Assembly (NCBI RefSeq): GCF_902726545.1
Contig: NZ_CACVAD010000006.1
Coordinates: 46,768-110,767 of the forward strand
DNA: 64,000 nucleotides
Direction of reading: 5' to 3'
From: Yersinia artesiana
GTDB taxonomy: Bacteria > Pseudomonadota > Gammaproteobacteria > Enterobacterales > Enterobacteriaceae
Shown here: piece after piece, positions 58,402 to 64,000 of the stretch
How positions within the stretch are numbered: position 1 is the stretch's first letter
Layout of the letters: each line of letters begins with the position of its first letter
Position numbers and translations under genes: made by a program
Notes under the pieces: model-generated
The model's input: only the letters and a program-made list of their open reading frames with translations
Told to the model about the DNA's origin: nothing
Database searches by the model: none

Positions 58402-59547
58402 CTAACTTTGCCACATCAGACGGTCACGTGATGTCAGGGTGTCAGCCGGCAGAGTCGCGAGTACCGCCTGATAGCGTTGCGCCTCTTTTGGATAACCGCG
58501 CGCCGCCTGTAATAACAGCCGCAATGCACTGTCATAGTCGATTCCCCGCAAATCGCGGTAAGGCCACAATTCAGGTTCAGCAATAAATGGCAGTAAATAA
58601 TCAATCCCTTGCTGCACATTACGCCCATCCTGTACCCACTCCCAGCGGTCAATTTCAACATGTTCGCCATAACGGCACAGCAGCAAATGCGCCTCCATAT
58701 TGAATAAGGAATAGTGGAAAGGCACAGTGCGCTCCAGTTCCATCCACTGCTTACCGTCTTGCGCTATTTGTGCCGCCAGCCGCTGGGTAATCCCTTGACG
58801 GATAATGGTGGAAACCAATCCACGATCACCATAGAACATCGCATTGGCCGCGCGCTGGACGTCATACCAGGTGCCGTGGTTGTTGTGCCAGACATACTCT
58901 GAATGACCCACTTCGCTGTGGAACATCCAGTGGTTAAAATCGCGGAACCACTGCTGTAACACCGCAGTATCCTCGGTATCCAGCAACTTGGCGGGCAATA
59001 TCAACCCGATGGTATCAATCACCATCCACATCAATCGGGTATCAATTAACCCCGTCCCGCGGCCAGAGACAATGCCGGGGATAGCCTGACCATAATTCAG
59101 GTGTGGGTTCATGCGGGTTTTGGCATCCAAAAACCAGCAACGGATCTGTTCTGCCGCCACCTGAGCATAGCGGCTATTACCGGTAAAATAGTATGCCAGC
59201 CCGAGGGTTAGGCAGCGGTCACACATCCGCTCAATGCGCTGAGTATCGGTATCGTCATTCTGGCTCTGTGGATTGGTATGCCCATCGCGGCGCACATAGG
59301 GCAATCCATTGGGCTTACGCGGGTTCGGCCACCAGTAAGTGCCAAAACTGTAATAATCGTGAATGTCGCCACTGACGGGAAGTAGCGTTTTGTGGGTCAC
59401 ACTTTCCGGCGGTTGATCGCGCAATGCATCGGCTTCACTTAATAACCGGCGCAAGGCCGGTTGTAGTGGTGAAAATGGCTGCTGCAATACCGCTTTTGCC
59501 TTGATCAGGCAGTCCACATCTAGCGTGTACAATTTCATCGGCGTCAT
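58402..59547 (-). CDS. Alginate-lyase-family (PF05426-like) polysaccharide lyase, cytoplasmic
   Basis: A 381-residue alpha-toroid lyase of the alginate-lyase superfamily. FGTYWWPNP lies at 68-76 and the catalytic block HNNHGTWYDV at 221-230 (Asn, His, Tyr). It has no signal peptide, so it should act in the cytoplasm. The gene starts 13 bases after the ABC ATPase gene of a CUT1 importer and is its last gene, so it probably cleaves the imported oligouronide. The start at 59547 (MTPMKLYTLD) has AAGGAAG upstream; a longer frame from 59655 would overlap the ATPase gene. Alginate, polyglucuronate or pectic fragments are possible substrates; I cannot decide. Confidence 0.82.
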   Translation of the reverse strand: MTPMKLYTLDVDCLIKAKAVLQQPFSPLQPALRRLLSEADALRDQPPESVTHKTLLPVSGDIHDYYSFGTYWWPNPRKPNGLPYVRRDGHTNPQSQNDDTDTQRIERMCDRCLTLGLAYYFTGNSRYAQVAAEQIRCWFLDAKTRMNPHLNYGQAIPGIVSGRGTGLIDTRLMWMVIDTIGLILPAKLLDTEDTAVLQQWFRDFNHWMFHSEVGHSEYVWHNNHGTWYDVQRAANAMFYGDRGLVSTIIRQGITQRLAAQIAQDGKQWMELERTVPFHYSLFNMEAHLLLCRYGEHVEIDRWEWVQDGRNVQQGIDYLLPFIAEPELWPYRDLRGIDYDSALRLLLQAARGYPKEAQRYQAVLATLPADTLTSRDRLMWQS

Positions 59548-59560
59548 CGCGTTGCTTCCT

Positions 59561-60655
59561 TTATGCGGCCTGACAAGCAACCCGCACGCCAGTGGCGGCA
59601 TCAAAAATGTGGATACCGGCGAGCTTGGGTTGTAAATACACCGTCTCCCCTGCATTCACCGCCAGACGCTGTTTGAAGACCGAGGTAAAGCGCCCCCCGC
59701 CGGTGCTGCAAAATAGCTGCATATCCGAGCCGGTATTCTCAATCGCGGTAATAGTCGCTTTCAGCGCACTGGCGCTGTGGCTTTCATCCACCACATTGAC
59801 CTGTTCCGGGCGAATGGCATACACCACACTTTGCCCATCCGTCACTTGCAAACCGGCAGGCAATGTCAGTAAAGAGCCATCTTCCAGCCGCAGCAGGAAT
59901 TCACCATCTTGCTGCACTACAGTGCCTTTCAGTTGATTGATCTCCGGCGATCCGATAAAACCGGCCACAAACAGATTGGCTGGGCGATCATATAGATCCA
60001 ATGGCGAACCCACTTGCTCAATACGGCCGTCGCGCAATACCACGATCATCTGCCCCATGGTCATCGCTTCAATCTGATCATGTGTGACATACACCGACGT
60101 GGTTTTTAGCCGCTGATGTAATTCACGGATCTCACCACGCACCTGAGTACGCAATTTGGCATCCAGGTTCGACAAAGGCTCGTCGAACAAGAACACTTGT
60201 GGGTTACGCACGATGGCGCGCCCCATAGCCACCCGCTGGCGCTGGCCGCCGGACAAATCTTTCGGTAGCCGCTCCAACAGTGCCTGTAAGCCCAGTAACT
60301 CGGCGGTGGATTCCACTTTTTGATTGATATCGGCTTTGGACATTTTAGCCATTTTCAATGCAAAACCCATGTTCTCGCGCACCGTCATCTGCGGATAAAG
60401 GGCATAACTTTGGAACACCATAGCAATGTCGCGCATCTTGGGTTCAACATCAGTGACATCTCGATCATTGATGCCCACCGTGCCGCCAGAGATCTCCTCC
60501 AACCCGGCAATCATACGCAGTAAGGTAGACTTTCCGCAGCCACTTGGGCCAACCAACACGCAAAACTCACCATCAGGGATCTCCAGCGATACATCGCGGA
60601 TCACATGGGTGTCACCGTAAGATTTACAGACATTTTTAAGTACAACCGATCCCAT
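59561..60655 (-). CDS. CUT1-type sugar ABC transporter ATPase (UgpC/MsmK-like)
   Basis: A 364-residue ATPase. Walker A GPSGCGKS (37-44), Q-loop AMVFQSYALYPQMTV, signature LSGGQRQR near 134, Walker B VFLFDEPLSNLD near 154, switch VTHD near 190, and a C-terminal TOBE regulatory domain (about 240-364, AIRPEQVNVVDE). This length and TOBE domain are typical of the shared carbohydrate ATPases. It lies 11 bases after the second permease gene in the operon. Confidence 0.94.
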   Translation of the reverse strand: MGSVVLKNVCKSYGDTHVIRDVSLEIPDGEFCVLVGPSGCGKSTLLRMIAGLEEISGGTVGINDRDVTDVEPKMRDIAMVFQSYALYPQMTVRENMGFALKMAKMSKADINQKVESTAELLGLQALLERLPKDLSGGQRQRVAMGRAIVRNPQVFLFDEPLSNLDAKLRTQVRGEIRELHQRLKTTSVYVTHDQIEAMTMGQMIVVLRDGRIEQVGSPLDLYDRPANLFVAGFIGSPEINQLKGTVVQQDGEFLLRLEDGSLLTLPAGLQVTDGQSVVYAIRPEQVNVVDESHSASALKATITAIENTGSDMQLFCSTGGGRFTSVFKQRLAVNAGETVYLQPKLAGIHIFDAATGVRVACQAA

Positions 60656-60666
60656 TTTGTTTCTCC

Positions 60667-61506
60667 CTAGCCTTTAACCGCGCCAGACATGATCCCGCGA
60701 TTGAAATGTTTTTGCAGACCCAGATACACGATGATGCTTGGCAACATCGCCAACAGAGTGATGGCAATAAAGATGTTTGGTGTGATGGTTTCGTCAGTAC
60801 GTAATGTGCCGAGGATCACCGGAATAGTGTTCAAACTGTCCTGATTCACCACAATCAGTGGTAACAGGTATTGGTCCCAAATCATGATGAAGCCGAAGGT
60901 CACCACCGTGCCCAATGCCGGTTTGACCAGCGGCAGGATGACGTGGAAGAAGATTTGCCATTCGCTGGCACCATCAATACGCGCCGCCTCTTCCAGCTCT
61001 TTCGGGATAGCCGCCATAAACTCGGTCAACACGAAGATAGAGAAAGCCCAGCCCACCACCGGCAAGATCATGCCCAGATAGCTGTTGTATAGCGAAGCAT
61101 CGATAAGCGGCAGTCGCCAGTTGATTATCATATACAGCGGAATGGCGATCACTTCTTCCGGCAGCATCATGGTCGACAGAATAACCAGGCTGGTCAGCGA
61201 GACGCCGACAAACTTTTTACGCGCCAGCGCATAGGCTGCCAGTGCACTGACCGACACCTGTAACACCGTGCCGAAGAACACCACGACGATCGAGTTCAGC
61301 AGGTATTGCCAGACGCCGATATCCATCCAGGCGAAGATAAAGTTATCCCACGAGAATTGATTGGGCCAGGCTAATAACTCACCAGGTTTGACCGGCGCGC
61401 CGCTGAATGCGGTGGCGATAATGCCCCAGTACGGGCCGACAAAGACCACCAGCAACAGGCCATAAATTACCCAGCGGCCGATACTGTTCCAACTTTTACT
61501 TTTCAT
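60667..61506 (-). CDS. CUT1-type ABC permease (MalG/AraQ-like)
   Basis: A 279-residue inner-membrane permease with six helices (near 12-34, 72-93, 105-127, 138-160, 183-206 and 241-263). The EAA loop EFMAAIPKELEEAARIDGAS (about 163-182) is diagnostic of MalG-type subunits. It follows the MalF-type permease with an 18-base gap. Confidence 0.94.
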   Translation of the reverse strand: MKSKSWNSIGRWVIYGLLLVVFVGPYWGIIATAFSGAPVKPGELLAWPNQFSWDNFIFAWMDIGVWQYLLNSIVVVFFGTVLQVSVSALAAYALARKKFVGVSLTSLVILSTMMLPEEVIAIPLYMIINWRLPLIDASLYNSYLGMILPVVGWAFSIFVLTEFMAAIPKELEEAARIDGASEWQIFFHVILPLVKPALGTVVTFGFIMIWDQYLLPLIVVNQDSLNTIPVILGTLRTDETITPNIFIAITLLAMLPSIIVYLGLQKHFNRGIMSGAVKG

Positions 61507-61524
61507 TACCAGTCTCCGGCTCGG

Positions 61525-62409
61525 TTAGTAACGGGCGATGCGCTTTTTCAAGGTGAGATGACAGATGGTCAGCACCACAGTGAAGGCGAATAACAGGAAG
61601 GACACCGCTGATGCATACCCATAATCAAACTGCTCAAAGCCCAGCTTGTAGATATGAGTCATGATCATTTCTGTCGCATTAGACGGGCCGCCGCCAGTGG
61701 TGGCATAGACTTCAGCAAACACCCGGAAACCACGGATGAATGACAGCATCAGCACCACAGAGAGTGCAGGGATCATGCCGGGCAACGTGACGTAACGCAG
61801 GCGGTTCCACCAGTTAGCACCGTCCACATTCGAGGCGTCATACAAATCACGGCTAATTCCCACCAGACCGGCAATAAAGATAACCATATTGTAAGGCACG
61901 GCTTTCCAGATATGCAGCAACATCACGGTCCACAGCGCCTGGTCGGTATCTGCCAGAAAACCCTGCGCTTCAATGCTGAACCACGACAAAATGTGGTTCA
62001 CCACCCCATTGCTGGTCGGGTTAAACAGAATTCGCCACATTTCGGCGACGATCGCCGCACTGGTCACCGCAGGCAAGAAGATAGCGGTACGGATAAAACG
62101 CAAATGCCGCGCCGGACCTTCCAATAGCATGGCTAAGAAGAAGGCGATAAAAGCGGCCACCACCATGGTGACCACCACATATAACAGGGTGTTGAAAACC
62201 GCAGAATGCAGTGCTTCATCACCCATCGCGCGGGAAAAGTTGTCAAACCCGACCCACTCATTTGGCTGGTTAAAGTTAACCTTGTAAAAACTCATCACCA
62301 GCCCTTGTAGCATCGGGATGAATTTAAACCAGGTGAAGATGACCAGTGCCGGGGCCAGGAACAGCCACGGAACCAGATTACGTTTTAGTCGGGGGGTTAG
62401 CGTTATCAT
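61525..62409 (-). CDS. CUT1-type ABC permease (MalF/UgpA-like)
   Basis: A 294-residue inner-membrane permease with helices near 14-35, 74-98, 107-128, 158-180, 208-228 and 264-285. The EAA loop GISRDLYDASNVDGANWWNR (about 182-201) identifies the MalF type. It follows the binding-protein gene by 7 bases. Confidence 0.94.
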   Translation of the reverse strand: MITLTPRLKRNLVPWLFLAPALVIFTWFKFIPMLQGLVMSFYKVNFNQPNEWVGFDNFSRAMGDEALHSAVFNTLLYVVVTMVVAAFIAFFLAMLLEGPARHLRFIRTAIFLPAVTSAAIVAEMWRILFNPTSNGVVNHILSWFSIEAQGFLADTDQALWTVMLLHIWKAVPYNMVIFIAGLVGISRDLYDASNVDGANWWNRLRYVTLPGMIPALSVVLMLSFIRGFRVFAEVYATTGGGPSNATEMIMTHIYKLGFEQFDYGYASAVSFLLFAFTVVLTICHLTLKKRIARY

Positions 62410-62416
62410 GATTTAC

Positions 62417-63730
62417 TCACTGCCCTAAGACATTCTGTTTAGCCAACTCATCATTCACTTTCTGATTCACTACTTTTAATTCAGCAGGGATATCACCTTC
62501 ACAGTTGGCTAAGATGCGGTTGAAACCTTCAGCAGTCACCTGGCGAATCGGCGTCCAGTTAGGAACTTGCGGAATATAGCGGCCATGTTCGGCGTACAAA
62601 TCTGCAAACATTGCCCAACGCGGATCGTTATAAACCGCTTTAGTATCAACCTGTTTATTAATAGATAAGCGCACTACTGGCATATTATTGCTGCCCATTC
62701 CCATGCCGATTTGTTGCCCTTCCGGTGAAATCATGAATTCTATGAATTTCTGAGCGGCTGCTTTTTTCTGGCTGCTTTTCATCATAAATACCGTGGTGCC
62801 TTCAGCCAGTGTTGCCTGCCCTTTTGGCCCTTTTGGTGGCGGGATCACTTCAAAAACATCTTTACCAGGGTCTTTATCAAATAGAGCAATATGGTATGGG
62901 CCAGTGACGAACATGCCGCTTTGACCGGAGCGGAAAGAAGGAATGGCATCTGCGGTGGTGGCGTTAATCGCCCCCGGTTGTACCGTTTTATCGCACACCA
63001 TGCCGCGTATGAAACTCAGAGTTTCAACCGCTGCGGGTTCTTCCAGTGAGCCTTTAAATTTGCCCTCACCGGCCGGACGAATGAAATCCCCACCGGCTTG
63101 CCAGAGGTAGGAGCTAATAAACCAACTGGTGTAGCCACGGGTGGTAGAGGCGGGCAAAATAAAGCCGTAAGTGTCATTTTTGCCATTACCATCGGGGTCA
63201 TTAAAGGTAAATGCTTTCGCCAGAGTGCTGATATCTTCCCAGCTTTTGGGTAGCTCTAACCCCAGTTTTTCTCGCCAATCTTTACGGATAAACAGCGCAA
63301 AAGTTTGTGCTGAAGTGGGGACGCCGTAATATTTGCCATCAATATATTGAGCGCTCTCCCAAGCGGTATCTAAGATGTCTGCCCCGCCAATGATATTTTT
63401 CGGTTCAATTGGCTCCACAATCCCCAGTTGGACAAACTGCCCGATAGCCGCCGCATCATTGAAAATCAAGTCTGGCAGCGCGTTGCCAGCTGCGGCTCGT
63501 GCCAGGCGCTGTTCAAAATCGGTCGTGGCATTAAAATATTCAATTTTGATGCCGCTTTTCTTCTCAAAAGTTTCAGCTTCTGTTTTATAAATATTTTTGG
63601 AATCATTACTGGCACGTATCCACACCTGTAATGTTTCTGCTGCGTGAAGAGAAGGAACCCCCATGGCTAAATAAGTTAACAACAGCAAAGATTTTATTTT
63701 TACTTTTGACATTATCATTTTTGTCTTCAT
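62417..63730 (-). CDS. CUT1-type ABC sugar-binding protein
   Basis: A 437-residue periplasmic binding protein (SBP_bac_1). The signal peptide is MKTKMIMSKVKIKSLLLLTY plus LAMGVPSLHA, with cleavage before AETLQVW. Family blocks include GIKIEYFNATTDFEQRLARA, ALPDLIFNDAAAIGQF, GVPTSAQTFALFIRKDW and the C-terminal PEGQQIGMGMGSNNMPV. The ATG at 63730 has GAGG about 9 bases upstream; an internal ATG at 63712 lacks a ribosome binding site. First gene of the operon (binding protein, permeases, ATPase, lyase). The paired lyase suggests an acidic oligosaccharide as the ligand. Confidence 0.93.
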   Translation of the reverse strand: MKTKMIMSKVKIKSLLLLTYLAMGVPSLHAAETLQVWIRASNDSKNIYKTEAETFEKKSGIKIEYFNATTDFEQRLARAAAGNALPDLIFNDAAAIGQFVQLGIVEPIEPKNIIGGADILDTAWESAQYIDGKYYGVPTSAQTFALFIRKDWREKLGLELPKSWEDISTLAKAFTFNDPDGNGKNDTYGFILPASTTRGYTSWFISSYLWQAGGDFIRPAGEGKFKGSLEEPAAVETLSFIRGMVCDKTVQPGAINATTADAIPSFRSGQSGMFVTGPYHIALFDKDPGKDVFEVIPPPKGPKGQATLAEGTTVFMMKSSQKKAAAQKFIEFMISPEGQQIGMGMGSNNMPVVRLSINKQVDTKAVYNDPRWAMFADLYAEHGRYIPQVPNWTPIRQVTAEGFNRILANCEGDIPAELKVVNQKVNDELAKQNVLGQ

Positions 63731-64000
63731 CTCAGCGTCCTCGTTGAAATCTAATTTTTATGAATTTACCCAGAAGTTTAAATAACAGAATAAAATCACG
63801 AAACACTCGACAACATTAGAACCCAGAGGAAAACAAAAAACTACACCACAAAAAACAAAACTTAATTCCATTTTGAATTTTCTGCTTAAGATCACACTTG
63901 AAAAATGATGAAAAATAGAGATTTAATTAAATTAATTCTTAAAAACAACAAGTTAAAATCTTCATTTTAAAAACTAAAAAAATCACGAGGTTATTTAAAC
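63731..64000. promoter_or_regulatory. A+T-rich upstream region of the CUT1 operon, with a weak KdgR-like site
   Basis: No gene. AACAAAACTTAATTCCATT (63854-63872) matches 16 of 19 positions of the KdgR consensus I remember. TCACA at 63893-63897 could be one half of a CRP site, but no good partner half is visible. Both fit a sugar-catabolic operon but are weak. Confidence 0.3.

Noticed and set aside
63880..63910. CRP site before the CUT1 operon
   Set aside because: TCACA is present, but the partner half (TCTGC) is too poor at the required spacing.

Overview
The window looks like enterobacterial chromosome, most probably Yersinia of the enterocolitica group. The core genes (lptG-lptF, pepA, holC, valS, yjgM, rraB, argI, yjgK, nrdDG, phnF-P) read as close Enterobacterales orthologues. 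Several intergenic gaps hold ERIC-type 120-130 bp palindromic repeats, which are abundant in Yersinia. The genus is inferred; no search was run.

Region A (1 to about 28.86 kb) is the integrase-proximal part of a genomic island inserted at the 3' end of a tRNA-Leu(CAA) gene (leuX position, 28855-28939, minus). It continues past base 1, so the far att site is not visible. From the tRNA inward it holds a P4-type tyrosine integrase and a decaying second type I modification pair (half-size hsdS, plus hsdM with one in-frame stop). Next comes an operon whose genes overlap: hsdM, hsdS, a DUF262 protein, a DUF262-DUF1524 protein, hsdR and a YgjP-type metallopeptidase. Then follow a YfjJ/Gp2-like gene, a zinc-ribbon gene and a truncated orphan paralogue. 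A convergent pair comes next: a 609-aa HEPN-like protein and an 895-aa PHP-plus-ATPase protein of the TrlF/Ppl type. Beyond lie an IS3-family remnant with a broken gene, a second YfjJ-alpA-orphan module, and a CP4-57-like set (unknown 310-aa protein, YfjP GTPase, YfjQ/DUF932, WYL regulator). It reads as a layered defence island on a P4/CP4-57-like chassis.

Region B (28.9-39.6 kb) is conserved chromosome: LPS export permeases lptF/lptG, aminopeptidase pepA, Pol III chi subunit holC, valS, acetyltransferase yjgM, RNase E inhibitor rraB, argI behind paired ARG boxes, and yjgK.

Region C (40.0-49.0 kb) carries a five-gene peptide/nickel-type ABC importer, a toxin-antitoxin pair whose toxin is frameshifted, and anaerobic ribonucleotide reductase nrdD-nrdG with NrdR-like boxes upstream and an ERIC element between the two genes.

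Region D (49.2-57.0 kb) is a C-P lyase operon phnFGHIJKLMNP. The transporter phnCDE and phnO are absent from the window.

Region E (57.0-64.0 kb), on the minus strand, has a Rossmann-fold protein, yhbP, and a CUT1 carbohydrate importer (binding protein, two permeases, ATPase) followed by an alginate-lyase-family protein without a signal peptide. This suggests import and intracellular cleavage of an acidic oligosaccharide.
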